From Paenibacillus radicis (ex Gao et al. 2016) (GTDB taxonomy: Bacteria > Bacillota > Bacilli > Paenibacillales > Paenibacillaceae): a DNA stretch of 64,000 bases. The notes below the pieces were generated by a model, which saw nothing but the letters and a program-made list of their open reading frames with translations, searched no databases and was not told the DNA's origin. Position numbers and translations under genes: made by a program. The stretch lies in the NCBI RefSeq assembly GCF_014641555.1, contig NZ_BMHY01000001.1:1-64000 (forward strand), written 5' to 3'. Below, piece after piece: positions 15,740-24,642 of this stretch. The first letter of the stretch is position 1. The number at the start of each line of letters is the position of its first letter.

Positions 15740-16723
15740 ATGCATATCGTTTTTTTGAATACGTTCGAGAGACCGGCAGAAGGGGGGCAGATCACCAGCG
15801 CCCAGCTGTCCATTTGCGAACGAGAGGGTGTCTGGTCGGTACTATGGGTAGAAGGAGAAGAGCAGCCAGCCGTCTTGTTCGAGGGCACTTCATGGGAGGA
15901 GATGATTGTCGCATTTCGCCATGGCATAGCGGTGAGAATGGGAGAGGGCTTTACCCCGGTTATCGATGGCATGCTGGAGGAAAAGCGGGGAGGCGCGGGC
16001 AGCTTATTGTCGATGCTGCAATGCTATGGCGAGCTTCATGCCAATGCCGAGCTGTTCGAGGCGTTGCGCGAGTGGCGGAGGACAAGAGCGGGACAGGACA
16101 GAAAGTCGGCGTACTTGATTGCGACGAACCGGATGCTGTGGATGATCAGCGCTTACGTCCCGCAGACGCCCGAAGAGCTGCTGCAAATTCCTGGCTGGGG
16201 TGAGAGCAAGCATAACGCCTACGGCGAAGAAGTACTGGAGGTAACCGGTAAAGCGTCCCGGACGACCGGTTTTCCTTTGCAATGGGTAGCGGATGAGCTT
16301 GACCCTGCCGCCTTCAGACAATGGCTTTACAAGCAGAAGGAAAATAAATATAAAAACGATATGGTGCGTCAGCATCAGAAGAAGAAAATTTTGCATTTCG
16401 TCATGGAGGGCGGCTCGCTGGAGCAGCTGCAAACGGAGCTTGAGCTGCCGCGCCGGGAAGTCATGGACCGTATCGAGCAGTTGGAGACGGAGGGCTATGA
16501 TTTTGAGCCGTTGATCGACCGGGAATTGTCCGATATGCCCGATGAGGAACGTGAACTGATCTGGAAGGCATTCCAGCAGACGGGCGATCGTTATTTGAAG
16601 CCGGTGCTGCAGCAAGTTTATGGAGCTGAAGGTGTCAAGGACAGACAAGCCGATGTGCTCTACGAACGGCTCCGGCTCGTTCGTCTCCGGTACCGGAAGA
16701 ACAGCAAACGGGAAATCTCCTAA
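15740..16723 (+). CDS. HRDC-domain protein with C-terminal helix-turn-helix
   Basis: Product of 327 residues. The start at 15740 has GGGAGGAG seven bases upstream. An HRDC domain spans about residues 95-170: LFEALREWRRTRA ... AYLIATNRMLWMISAYVPQT ... LLQIPGWGESKHNAYGEEVL. HRDC domains bind nucleic acid in RecQ helicases and RNase D, but here no helicase or nuclease domain is attached. The C-terminal third (about 205-310) contains two helix-turn-helix-like stretches (GGSLEQLQTELELPRREVMDRIEQLE), similar to the HTH_40 domain found beside RecQ helicases. Nucleic-acid binding is inferred; the cellular role is unknown. Confidence 0.8.
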   Translation: MHIVFLNTFERPAEGGQITSAQLSICEREGVWSVLWVEGEEQPAVLFEGTSWEEMIVAFRHGIAVRMGEGFTPVIDGMLEEKRGGAGSLLSMLQCYGELHANAELFEALREWRRTRAGQDRKSAYLIATNRMLWMISAYVPQTPEELLQIPGWGESKHNAYGEEVLEVTGKASRTTGFPLQWVADELDPAAFRQWLYKQKENKYKNDMVRQHQKKKILHFVMEGGSLEQLQTELELPRREVMDRIEQLETEGYDFEPLIDRELSDMPDEERELIWKAFQQTGDRYLKPVLQQVYGAEGVKDRQADVLYERLRLVRLRYRKNSKREIS

Positions 16724-16732
16724 TAACGCCGC

Positions 16733-16772
16733 GCAAGAGCGCTCTGGGTACGTAGTTCCAGAGCGCTCTTGC
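16733..16772. repeat. Perfect 15-bp inverted repeat after the HRDC gene
   Basis: GCAAGAGCGCTCTGG (16733-16747) and its exact complement CCAGAGCGCTCTTGC (16758-16772) are separated by ten bases. No T tract follows, so it is either a weak terminator or a protein-binding or structured RNA element. Confidence 0.75.
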
Positions 16773-16957
16773 ATGCCGAGGGGGTAATTACAGTTTTCCC
16801 CTATTTATGACAAAGGTGGTGTATGAAACGCGACTAAGCACATAGGTCTAAAGTTTCAATAATGGCATAAATAGTATACTTGTCCTACAGAATTAAGTAT
16901 AATAGCAATTAAACAAGACCATGCGCGAATTTTGTCGAAAAGGAGCGTTTCCTCTTT
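16773..16957 (+). promoter_or_regulatory. Probable promoter region of cheX
   Basis: A consensus TATAAT lies at 16898-16903 about 60 bases before the cheX start, in AT-rich DNA. The -35 hexamer around 16875-16880 (TATACT) matches poorly. I see no gene in this stretch. Confidence 0.45.
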
Positions 16958-17419
16958 ATGAAGGCAGAATATATTAATCCGTTTCTTGAATCCGCAAAAA
17001 TCGTGATCGAACAAGTGATCCAAATCCGCCCGTCAACGGGTCAGCTTGGCTTGAAAGATATTAAATTTGTCGAAAACTATATTTGGATCCAAATTGGATT
17101 GAACGGGCAAATGAACGGTGATATTGTATTCGGTCTCAGTGAGGAGGTCGCGCTTAAGATGGTGTCGGCGATGATGGGCGGTTTCGTGATCTCCGAGATT
17201 GATGAGATCGGGCGAAGCGCGATATCCGAGCTGGGCAATATGATCAGCGGAAATGCCAGCACGATGCTGTTCAATCAGGGTGTGCGCGTCGACATTACCC
17301 CGCCGAAAGTGATCCATTCCGCGACTGCAGCCGGATTTGTGGCTACGCAAGCTTTAACGGTTCCGCTTATTATGGAAGGAATCGGAGTTTTGGACATTCA
17401 GGTACTAGTCGCATCGTAG
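16958..17419 (+). CDS. cheX: CheX-type chemotaxis protein (CheY-P phosphatase family)
   Basis: Product of 153 residues with AAAGGAGC upstream. It has the CheC/CheX fold with the catalytic-type motif SAISELGNMISGNAS (about 85-99), in which Glu and Asn contact CheY-phosphate. A swapped beta segment, LTVPLIMEGIGVLDIQV, is at the end. CheX proteins dephosphorylate CheY-P, or act on other receiver domains. It is a single-gene unit here, far from other chemotaxis genes, which is common for CheX in Paenibacillus-type genomes. A terminator follows directly. Confidence 0.85.
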   Translation: MKAEYINPFLESAKIVIEQVIQIRPSTGQLGLKDIKFVENYIWIQIGLNGQMNGDIVFGLSEEVALKMVSAMMGGFVISEIDEIGRSAISELGNMISGNASTMLFNQGVRVDITPPKVIHSATAAGFVATQALTVPLIMEGIGVLDIQVLVAS

Positions 17420-17429
17420 CTTAAGATCA

Positions 17430-17453
17430 GGCTCCTTCGGGAGCTTTTTTTTT
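17430..17453 (+). terminator. Rho-independent terminator after cheX
   Basis: GGCTCC-TTCG-GGAGC stem-loop (17430-17444) followed by eight T. Confidence 0.9.
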
Positions 17454-17496
17454 GCTTAAAGAGACCGAATAAAGTACACTAGACTGGGTGATATGG

Positions 17497-18270
17497 ATGT
17501 TGAAAGATAAGGTTGTGCTCCTATCCGGAGCTTCAAGCGGAATCGGCGCGGTGACGGCCAAACAGCTGGCGGAACGGGGAGCCATCCCGGTGCTGACCGG
17601 ACGAAATTTGGATAAGCTTCGCGAGAGCGCTGAGGCGGTCGCAGGTCCATGCTCTGTGTTTCCGATGGATGTGACGGACATGGATCAGGTGACGGAAACG
17701 GTCGAAGCTATCATCGCCAAGCATGGAAAAATCGATATTTTGCTCAACAACGCCGGTTTCGGCAAGTTTGAGAGTTTTATCGATGCACCGATCGGCAGCT
17801 TTGAATCGATGATGGATACGAACTATATGGGGATCGTACGCTGTACAAAGGCGGTATTGCCCTATATGCTCAAACAAGGTGATGGCCATATCGTCAATAT
17901 CGCATCGATGGCCGGCAAGATTGGCTCTTCCAAATCGACGGGCTATTCGGCGTCGAAGCATGCGGTGCTTGGATTCACCAATTCGCTGCGGATGGAATTG
18001 AAGCCGCTGGGCATTCGGGTATCGGCCGTTAATCCGGGTCCGATCGATACTTCTTTTTTTGAGCTTGCCGACCCTTCCGGTTCCTATGTGAAAAATGTAA
18101 GCTGGTTTATGATGAAGCCTGAATATGTCGCCAAATCGATTGTACGCGTAATGGAGCGCGGAAAGGCAGAAGTAGATTTGCCGAAATCGGCCGCGGCGGG
18201 CATTAAGCTGTATCAGCTGTTTCCCCGTGTAGTAGACCGGTTTTTCGGAAACCTGTTCAATCGAAAATAG
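17497..18270 (+). CDS. Short-chain dehydrogenase/reductase
   Basis: Product of 257 residues, classical SDR length. The NAD(P)-binding loop is GASSGIG (11-17), with NNAG at 84-87 and the catalytic triad Ser137, Tyr150 and Lys154 in the YSASK motif, followed by PGPIDT. I chose the ATG at 17497 because GGTGAT precedes it at the right distance; a GTG at 17488 is less likely. It resembles B. subtilis YqjQ-type enzymes. The substrate is unknown. The helicase gene follows 25 bases later in the same direction, so both may share a transcript. Confidence 0.85.
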   Translation: MLKDKVVLLSGASSGIGAVTAKQLAERGAIPVLTGRNLDKLRESAEAVAGPCSVFPMDVTDMDQVTETVEAIIAKHGKIDILLNNAGFGKFESFIDAPIGSFESMMDTNYMGIVRCTKAVLPYMLKQGDGHIVNIASMAGKIGSSKSTGYSASKHAVLGFTNSLRMELKPLGIRVSAVNPGPIDTSFFELADPSGSYVKNVSWFMMKPEYVAKSIVRVMERGKAEVDLPKSAAAGIKLYQLFPRVVDRFFGNLFNRK

Positions 18271-18295
18271 CGTTATTATAAGTGAGGAATCGACA

Positions 18296-19729
18296 ATGAG
18301 TACGATGAATTGGAATGAAATGGGATTATTAAAGCCGCTTGTTGACAAGCTGGCAGCTAGCGATATTAATGAACCGACGGTTATTCAGGCGGATGCCATT
18401 CCTGTGCTGCTCGAAGGCAAGGATGTTTCGGCGCGTTCACAGACTGGCACGGGTAAAACGCTTGCTTATTTGCTGCCGATGCTGCAGCAACTGAAGCCAT
18501 CTTCGAAAGCGGTGCAAGGCGTAATTCTTGCGCCTACACAGGAGCTGGCGATGCAAATTGTTCGTGTAGCGGAAAGCTATGCGGAGCCGCTTGGACTGCG
18601 TGTCCAGCAATTGATCGGCGGAGCGGCGCTCAAACGGCAGGTGGAGAAGCTGAAGCTTCATCCGCAGCTTGTCATTGGAACACCGGGACGTATTCACGAG
18701 CTGCTGAAGCTGCGTAAACTGAAGCTTCATGACGTACGCAGCGTCGTCATCGACGAGGCCGACCAAGTGTTCGAGCTGGGTTCTACGCGCGAGGTCGAAG
18801 CGATTTTATTTGCCATGGGCAGTGAACGGCAAATTGCCTTTTTCTCGGCAACCTATCCGGATCAAATGGCCAGATTTGAAGGACGCTGGATGAATGATCC
18901 GATAAGGATTCAAATTGCGCCACAGCACCGGGTATCCGAGACAATTGAGAATTACTTTCTCGTAAGCGATAAACGCGATAAGACAGATACGGCTCGCCGG
19001 CTCCTTCGGCTGCTGAATCCGAAGTCGGCGCTGCTGTTCCTGAATGCGACCGATAATATCGCCAACTGGGAGTCGAAGCTCAGCTATGAAGGCTTTAACG
19101 TCGAGACGCTTTACGGCGATGCGGATAAACAACGACGTTCCGCGACACTGGCACGCTTCCGCGACGGCCGCTGCCAGCTGCTGCTTGCGACGGATGTCGC
19201 TGCTAGGGGTCTTGACATTGAAGGATTGCCGCTCGTTATCCAACTGGACCCTGCTGTTGATGCCGACCATTATGTGCATCGCGCAGGCCGGACAGGGCGG
19301 ATGGGGAAATCGGGTACGGTCGTATCGATCGTAACGCCGCAGGAACTGTTCATTATGGACAAGTTCCGCAAGCAGCTGGGCATTGAGCTTCCGGAGAAGG
19401 CGATGTACCGCGGCAAGCTGACGACGCCGGAAGAGGCGCGAAACGCTTCGGCAACGAGCAGAAGCAGCAAGCCTGACAAGTCCGAATTTGCTTCAGCTGC
19501 GAAGAAACCGGTTAGCCGCGAGGCGGCCGCTCCAGTTGAGCGGGACAACGTCCGGAACGAGCCAAAAGCGCGGATTGGAGTTGCTGATACGCAAAAAGCG
19601 GCTGTCAGCCGTGCGCCAAAGCAGCCTTCTGCAGCTAAGCAGAAGCAGGAGAAACAGCGTGACAAGAAAAATAAAGGCGCTCCGAAATGGTTGAAAGCGA
19701 AGCGTGAAGAGAACGAAAAGCAGGACTAG
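18296..19729 (+). CDS. DEAD-box RNA helicase
   Basis: Product of 477 residues. Motifs in order: Q motif PTVIQADAIP (27-36), Walker A SQTGTGKT (48-55), PTQELA (80-85), TPGR, DEAD (153-156), SAT (184-186), then ATDVAARGLDIEG and HRAGRTGRMG in the second RecA domain. After about residue 365 there is a low-complexity Lys/Ala/Ser/Arg tail ending in KWLKAKREENEKQD, suited to RNA binding. It resembles B. subtilis YfmL, a ribosome-assembly helicase, but the tail is longer. The role in RNA remodelling is family knowledge; the target is unknown. Confidence 0.9.
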   Translation: MSTMNWNEMGLLKPLVDKLAASDINEPTVIQADAIPVLLEGKDVSARSQTGTGKTLAYLLPMLQQLKPSSKAVQGVILAPTQELAMQIVRVAESYAEPLGLRVQQLIGGAALKRQVEKLKLHPQLVIGTPGRIHELLKLRKLKLHDVRSVVIDEADQVFELGSTREVEAILFAMGSERQIAFFSATYPDQMARFEGRWMNDPIRIQIAPQHRVSETIENYFLVSDKRDKTDTARRLLRLLNPKSALLFLNATDNIANWESKLSYEGFNVETLYGDADKQRRSATLARFRDGRCQLLLATDVAARGLDIEGLPLVIQLDPAVDADHYVHRAGRTGRMGKSGTVVSIVTPQELFIMDKFRKQLGIELPEKAMYRGKLTTPEEARNASATSRSSKPDKSEFASAAKKPVSREAAAPVERDNVRNEPKARIGVADTQKAAVSRAPKQPSAAKQKQEKQRDKKNKGAPKWLKAKREENEKQD

Positions 19730-19760
19730 GACGATTTTCCTGTTTTCCGAAAATTAGACG

Positions 19761-19858
19761 AGCCACCCTCCCAAAGCGATTTGCCTTCGACGAAACGTAT
19801 TAGCGAAGGTCAAGCGGAAGCATTTCCGTACAATCGCGATAAGGAGAGTGGCTTTTTT
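19761..19858 (+). ncRNA. Folded leader RNA upstream of the SLH gene (riboswitch- or attenuator-like)
   Basis: Nested pairing suggests a three-way junction. The outer stem is AGCCACCCTCC (19761-19771) with GGAGAGTGGCT (19843-19853), ten pairs and one mismatch, followed by TTTTTT. Next comes GCGATT (19776-19781) with AATCGC (19832-19837). Inside are two hairpins, CCTTCG/CGAAGG (19784-19789, 19804-19809) and CGGAA/TTCCG (19815-19819, 19824-19828). The outer stem contains the only ribosome binding site (AAGGAG) of the gene and ends just before its start, so folding could block translation or end transcription. I do not recognise a known riboswitch class. Confidence 0.5.
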
Positions 19859-19859
19859 G

Positions 19860-21140
19860 ATGAATACACCGGTTTGGAAAAAGACGATCATTACTTCCAT
19901 GGCTTTGCTGATGCTCGCAGGAGGCGGGACTTCGGCATTCGCGCATGGCAATAACAATGGCGGGAAAAATGGCAGCCAGCATCAAAATCAAGGCAAGGAT
20001 GATAAAAAGAAAGAGAAAGAGAAAGAAAAAGAGAAAGAAAAAGAGAAAGACAAGAATAAAGAGAAAGACAAAAATAAGGATAAGAACAAAGTGACCTGGA
20101 AATTTGAAGACGAGGATGAGCTGAAATGGGCTCTGGAATACATTATGCGCCTCGCTTCGAAGGGCGTGTTCACAGGCTATGAAGACGGAACCTTTAAGCC
20201 GAATCAAAAAATTTCCCGGATCGAGACGCTGGTTGCGGCCGTTCGCTTAATGGGCCTCCGCGAGCAAGCGGAATCGCCGGATAAAATGAAAACGAACCTG
20301 AACTTCAAGGATTCCGATAAGCTGAACAAAAAATATCCTTGGGCAGTTGGTTACGTCGCAGTCGCATTGGAAAATGATCTGTTTACAGAGACCGAGTCGG
20401 AGATCAATCCGGAGCAGAATGCATCCCGGTTGTGGGCGACGACGATTCTGATCAAAGCGTTGAAGCTTGAGGATGAAGCGAAAGCGTTGAACAATGCGAA
20501 GCTGGACTTTAAAGACGCGAAGAACATTCCGGCCGGTTCTGTTGGTTATGTCGCTCTTGCGATTAAGAAAGGCATTATTACCGGATACAACGATCAAACG
20601 TTCCGTCCGAACCAGCCGGTATCGAGAGCCGAGCTTGCAGCGCTTCTGGACCGTACTGATTCGGAGATGCCGGATCATGATGCTCTGGCGATTACGGGCA
20701 AGCTGAAGGCAGCAGCATCGGGCAACAAAATTACGGTCGTTAAAGCGGACAATAAAGAGCTGACGCTTGATCTGGATGCCAACGTATTTATTTTCCGCGA
20801 GGATAAAAAAGCAGCCGTCAGCGCGCTTCGGGCTGGAGATGAGGTATTAGTCCGCACTTATCAAAACCGTGTCGTCTTCATCGAAGTAACGAAAGCCGCA
20901 ACGCCTCCGGCGTCTACGGCATTCACGGAGCTGGGCAATGTAAATACCGTAACGCTTAATGCGCAGGGCCGGCTTGCAACCATTTCCGTAACGAGAATTT
21001 CCAACAATCAGACCTACACGTTTATTTACAACATCGATCCTAACGTTGTAATCACAGGCAATGCATCTTTGCTTACACAAGGCCAACTGGTCGAAGTGAA
21101 AGGCGAAAACGGAACGGTCAAAACGATTACAATCAAGTAA
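19860..21140 (+). CDS. SLH-domain cell-surface protein
   Basis: Product of 426 residues from the ATG at 19860; a TTG at 19857 in frame is also possible. A signal peptide (about 1-30, ending SAFAHG) is followed by a highly charged KEKEKEKD linker (about 45-75). Three SLH repeats follow at about 85-140, 150-210 and 215-265, with motifs GVFTGYEDGTFKPNQKISR, NDLFTETESEINPEQNASR and GIITGYNDQTFRPNQPVSR. The last ~150 residues are beta-rich. SLH domains bind pyruvylated secondary wall polymer and anchor the protein on the wall. The second SLH motif lacks the usual TGY and may bind weakly. Regulation by the upstream folded leader is likely. Confidence 0.88.
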   Translation: MNTPVWKKTIITSMALLMLAGGGTSAFAHGNNNGGKNGSQHQNQGKDDKKKEKEKEKEKEKEKDKNKEKDKNKDKNKVTWKFEDEDELKWALEYIMRLASKGVFTGYEDGTFKPNQKISRIETLVAAVRLMGLREQAESPDKMKTNLNFKDSDKLNKKYPWAVGYVAVALENDLFTETESEINPEQNASRLWATTILIKALKLEDEAKALNNAKLDFKDAKNIPAGSVGYVALAIKKGIITGYNDQTFRPNQPVSRAELAALLDRTDSEMPDHDALAITGKLKAAASGNKITVVKADNKELTLDLDANVFIFREDKKAAVSALRAGDEVLVRTYQNRVVFIEVTKAATPPASTAFTELGNVNTVTLNAQGRLATISVTRISNNQTYTFIYNIDPNVVITGNASLLTQGQLVEVKGENGTVKTITIK

Positions 21141-21160
21141 TAGGTAGTAAAAACTTATAA

Positions 21161-21207
21161 ACAGCTGATATGCATCTTGGGAAGGGCGCATATCGGCTGT
21201 TTTTTTG
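21161..21207 (+). terminator. Rho-independent terminator after the SLH gene
   Basis: ACAGCTGATATGC (21161-21173) pairs with GCATATCGGCTGT (21188-21200) with one wobble, followed by seven T. Confidence 0.9.
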
Positions 21208-21275
21208 AGTTTTGAGGAAATTTTAGGTATGCTGATAGAAGAAGCATTTCATTTATGGAATTTGAAGGTGAGAAG

Positions 21276-22028
21276 ATGACCGAACCTATATTAAAGGTAG
21301 AGAGTTTAACAGGTGGCTACAGCCCAAGGCGGCCGGTGCTTCATAACGTCTCGTTCGACATCCGGCCGGGAGAAATGGTTGGCTTGATTGGATTGAACGG
21401 TGCGGGCAAAAGCACGACGATAAAGCATATTTTAGGCTTAATGAAGCCGCATGATGGCGGAGTTCAAGTGAACGGAGTGGCGCTGGAGGAAAACCAGGAG
21501 CGATACCGCTCGGCATTCGCCTATGTGCCGGAAACGCCTGTCTTGTTCGATGAACTGACCGTGGAAGAGCATTTGAAGCTGACCGGGATGGCTTACAATG
21601 TGGATGGCAGCGTCTTTGAGGACAGAAAAGAGCGGCTGCTGGCGGAGTTTCAGATGACGGCCAAGCGGGGAGCGTTTGCCTCCCATCTGTCCAAGGGGAT
21701 GAAGCAGAAGGTCATGATCATGAACGCGCTTCTGTCTGAGCCGCCGCTTTATATTATTGACGAACCCTTCCTCGGTTTGGACCCGCTCGGTATCCGCTCC
21801 TTGCTGGAGCGTCTTGTCGAGGTGAAGCAGAAGGGCTCGGCGATTCTGATGAGCTCCCATATCCTCGCGACAGTGGAAGCCTATTGCGATCGCTTTATCG
21901 TCATGCATCATGGCGTCGTTGCCGCGCAAGGCAACTTGGAGGAAGTGTGCGCCGCAGCCGGAACCGAGATGCGCAGCGGCGGTCTGGAGGACGCATTCTA
22001 CAAGCTCGTAACCGGTGACCGGTCATGA
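21276..22028 (+). CDS. ecsA: ABC transporter ATP-binding protein EcsA
   Basis: Product of 250 residues. Walker A is GLNGAGKST (39-47), signature LSKGMKQ (138-144) and Walker B YIIDEP (159-164). The ATG at 21276 has GAAGGTGAG upstream; an earlier ATG at 21255 is poorly supported. The neighbouring membrane gene matches EcsB, and this pair is the B. subtilis ecsAB arrangement. EcsAB is an exporter-type complex that affects protein secretion, intramembrane proteolysis by RasP and sporulation. The stop overlaps the ecsB start in an ATGA. Confidence 0.85.
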   Translation: MTEPILKVESLTGGYSPRRPVLHNVSFDIRPGEMVGLIGLNGAGKSTTIKHILGLMKPHDGGVQVNGVALEENQERYRSAFAYVPETPVLFDELTVEEHLKLTGMAYNVDGSVFEDRKERLLAEFQMTAKRGAFASHLSKGMKQKVMIMNALLSEPPLYIIDEPFLGLDPLGIRSLLERLVEVKQKGSAILMSSHILATVEAYCDRFIVMHHGVVAAQGNLEEVCAAAGTEMRSGGLEDAFYKLVTGDRS

Positions 22029-23278
22029 AGTCTCCGCTTCAAGCTTTGGAAGCGATGTGGGTGAAGCGGGCTGCCGATTACCGCAAGGAAATCCTCCCTT
22101 ATCTCGGTTATATGGGTCAAAGCGGTTTTTTGCTGGTCTTGTCCTTTATTGCAATTACGTCGGGATTCGGATATATTAAGCTCCTTCGCGATGTGCCGCC
22201 TGATTTTCCGTTTACGCTGGTTGGCGTCATTGCCCTAGTTCCGGTATTATGCTGGAGCCCTCTGCGGACATGGCTTGTATCGGCTGATATTGTCTTTCAT
22301 CTGCCGCTTGAGGCGAGAATGGGCCATTACCTGTTCCGCTCCTTCCGCCGCAGCCTGCTGCTTACTGTTGTGATTGCAGGTCTTGTGCTGCTCTTATACT
22401 GGCCGTTATACCGGCATGGAGACGGTTTGGCAGGCGGCTGGTGGCTGCTGCTGTTCGCTGCGGGACTTCGTGCCGTTAATACGTGGGGCGCTTGGCAGGA
22501 ACGTCTGCTGGCATGGCCTGGCATGCGCGTACTGCTCCGGCTGCTGCGCTGGCTGGCAACAGCCGCTGCTTGGACGGCCATGCTCTCACGCGAGCCGTGG
22601 ATGGCTGTTGTGTTTGGTGTTCTGATCTTTGCTTTATTAGCTCTCGTGTACCGGATTCCGGCCCGGCATGCCTTCCCTTGGGAACGGTTAATCGAGGAAG
22701 AGGCGAGGACGAGAAGAACGACTTATTTATTTTTCGGATTGTTTATCGATGTTCCCTCAATGGCATCCCGTTCGACGCCGCGGCGTTACCTCAGCTGGGC
22801 GCTAAGATGGATCCGTTACAGGCATGCGAATACATTCGTATATTTGTACGCTGCTTCCTTGATCCGAACAGAGCTGGGCGGCATTATAGTGAGACTAGGA
22901 CTTCTCAGTGCTCTCATCGTCTATTGGTTTGCCGAAGCCGTATGGCTGAGCGGCTGGGGCGCTGCTGCCGCGTACGCGGTTCTAATGCTGATCTTAGCGG
23001 TTCAGCTTGGCGGACTTCGCCGTGTTCATAGCTTCACAGTGTGGAGACATGTCTACCCGCTGCCGGATGCGAAGAGAACGGAAAGCATTGTACGTGTCGA
23101 TTCTGTGGTACTGGCCATCGCAGCCTTACTCGTCTGGCTGCCAGCAGGCATTACGCTGCTGATATCCGGCTGTCCGCTGCCGGCGGCCGCTGCTCCGGTA
23201 ATCATGATTGCGTATGCATGGCTACTTCGCCCGGGCCGGATGAAACGGAAAATCGTCCGCGAGGATGATGAGGAATGA
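22025..23278 (+). CDS. ecsB: ABC transporter membrane protein EcsB
   Basis: Product of 417 residues, with an N-terminal cytoplasmic segment (MWVKRAADYRKEILPYLGYM) and about eight to ten membrane segments. The start, the YRxEILPYLxYM motif and the LxLxxARMGxYLxRSF-like segment fit EcsB, and it directly follows ecsA with a 4-bp overlap. It forms the membrane part of the EcsAB complex. The third gene of the B. subtilis operon, ecsC, is absent here; a minus-strand aminotransferase follows instead. Confidence 0.85.
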   Translation: MKSPLQALEAMWVKRAADYRKEILPYLGYMGQSGFLLVLSFIAITSGFGYIKLLRDVPPDFPFTLVGVIALVPVLCWSPLRTWLVSADIVFHLPLEARMGHYLFRSFRRSLLLTVVIAGLVLLLYWPLYRHGDGLAGGWWLLLFAAGLRAVNTWGAWQERLLAWPGMRVLLRLLRWLATAAAWTAMLSREPWMAVVFGVLIFALLALVYRIPARHAFPWERLIEEEARTRRTTYLFFGLFIDVPSMASRSTPRRYLSWALRWIRYRHANTFVYLYAASLIRTELGGIIVRLGLLSALIVYWFAEAVWLSGWGAAAAYAVLMLILAVQLGGLRRVHSFTVWRHVYPLPDAKRTESIVRVDSVVLAIAALLVWLPAGITLLISGCPLPAAAAPVIMIAYAWLLRPGRMKRKIVREDDEE

Positions 23279-23281
23279 AAA

Positions 23282-23317
23282 AAGGCTTGGCTGATTCCAT
23301 GGAATCAGCCAAGCCTT
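23282..23317. terminator. Perfect 36-bp palindrome between convergent genes
   Basis: The 36 bases from 23282 to 23317 are exactly self-complementary, centred on CCATGG. On the minus strand the stem is followed by six T, and on the plus strand by TTCTTC. It best ends the aminotransferase transcript and probably also ecsB. Confidence 0.85.
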
Positions 23318-23331
23318 CTTCAATTGCGGGA

Positions 23332-24642
23332 TTAGCGGCTGCTTGTAATTTCCGTTACCGCTTTGTAGATCGTATCGAACAGCTCTTCCAAATTCGGCTC
23401 TTCAATGCAGGAGAATGCGACGCGCAGATCGGTTTCGCCAAGAGCAATGGTACCGACGCCGTATTGGTCAAGCAGTCTCGTACGTACTTCCTCAGCCGAC
23501 ACGCCGTTCAGCTTCAGACACATGAAGTAACCGGAGTTGAACGGATAGTAGCCCCATACATCGCCGTAGCGTCCGCTGTCGAGCAGCGACTTCACGCGGT
23601 TGGCGCGTTGTTTCATAATCTCGTATTTCTCTGCTTTTTGCGCTTCGAACTCAGGCGACTGCAGCGCGTGAAGGACAAAGGTTTGCGATGGATGCGGGCC
23701 GCTTGAAATCGTGGCGCGAATAATGCCCGTCGTTTTTTGTTCCAGCGCAGCCAGCGTTTTATCTGATTGCGATGCATACGTAATGAAGCCTACACGGAAG
23801 CCCCATACATATTCCTCTTTCGTCGCGCCGTCTACTTTAACGGCAAGAACGCGGGGATGAAGTTCGGCAAGCTTGCCGAACAGCGATTCATGGACTGAAT
23901 CTTCAAAGAAGAGACCGAAGTATGCATCGTCAGTAACGGCTACAACGTTGATGCCGGCTTCAGCAGCTTCACGGATGACAGCGACGATTTCATCGCCCTC
24001 CTCCGGTCCAGGTGTATAACCCGTCGGATTGTTCGGGAAGTTGAGAATAACGATCGCTTTGCCTTTACCCTTCTGTGCAAGCAGCGCTTCGCGCAGTCCA
24101 GCAGCGTTGAAGCGGTTGTTCTCGTTATACAACGGGTATTCTACGATTTCCGCACCGCGGCGGATGCCGAAGGTGAGCTCATAGTTTTCCCAGTTTTTGT
24201 TCGGGATAATGACAGCGTCTCCCGCATCTGCGAACAGATCGGCAACGATACTCAGGCCATGTGTCAGTGCGTTCGTCGCAACGGGATTGCTAATTTTTTT
24301 GCCTTCAACCGAAGGGTTTTCCTTCAGCATTTTGGCCTTCCATGCCGCACGGAGCTCCGCTTTGCCGGCAGGAGGCGCATATTCATATATATCTTTCGGA
24401 TCGTATGCACTCAGCGTATCTTGAATGACCTTCAAATGCATCGGCTTTCCGTCTTCGATTGCGATACCGATCGTAGCGTTATATTTCTTGGCTTTTGCCT
24501 TCGCTTCTGCGGATTGGCTCAAGATGCCTTCCTTCGGGAAATAAATCGCCTTTCCTAATCCGGACAACATCGCGTAAACGTCTGGGCTTTCCGCTTGTAA
24601 AGTCTCGTTCAACTGCCGAGCAAGTGGGTTCATGGACCTCAT
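23332..24642 (-). CDS. Class I/II aminotransferase (aspartate/aromatic type)
   Basis: Product of 436 residues, larger than typical class I enzymes. Motifs are EYAPPAGKAELRAAW, ILNFPNNPTGYTPG, AVTDDAYFGLFFED and the probable PLP lysine in DGATKEEYVWGFRVGF. This GATKEE...GFRVG signature belongs to a Firmicutes subgroup annotated as aspartate or aromatic aminotransferase. The substrate cannot be fixed from the sequence. The start has GGAAGG just upstream; a second ATG three codons later (24633) is an alternative. It is transcribed alone and ends at a perfect palindrome. Confidence 0.82.
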   Translation of the reverse strand: MRSMNPLARQLNETLQAESPDVYAMLSGLGKAIYFPKEGILSQSAEAKAKAKKYNATIGIAIEDGKPMHLKVIQDTLSAYDPKDIYEYAPPAGKAELRAAWKAKMLKENPSVEGKKISNPVATNALTHGLSIVADLFADAGDAVIIPNKNWENYELTFGIRRGAEIVEYPLYNENNRFNAAGLREALLAQKGKGKAIVILNFPNNPTGYTPGPEEGDEIVAVIREAAEAGINVVAVTDDAYFGLFFEDSVHESLFGKLAELHPRVLAVKVDGATKEEYVWGFRVGFITYASQSDKTLAALEQKTTGIIRATISSGPHPSQTFVLHALQSPEFEAQKAEKYEIMKQRANRVKSLLDSGRYGDVWGYYPFNSGYFMCLKLNGVSAEEVRTRLLDQYGVGTIALGETDLRVAFSCIEEPNLEELFDTIYKAVTEITSSR

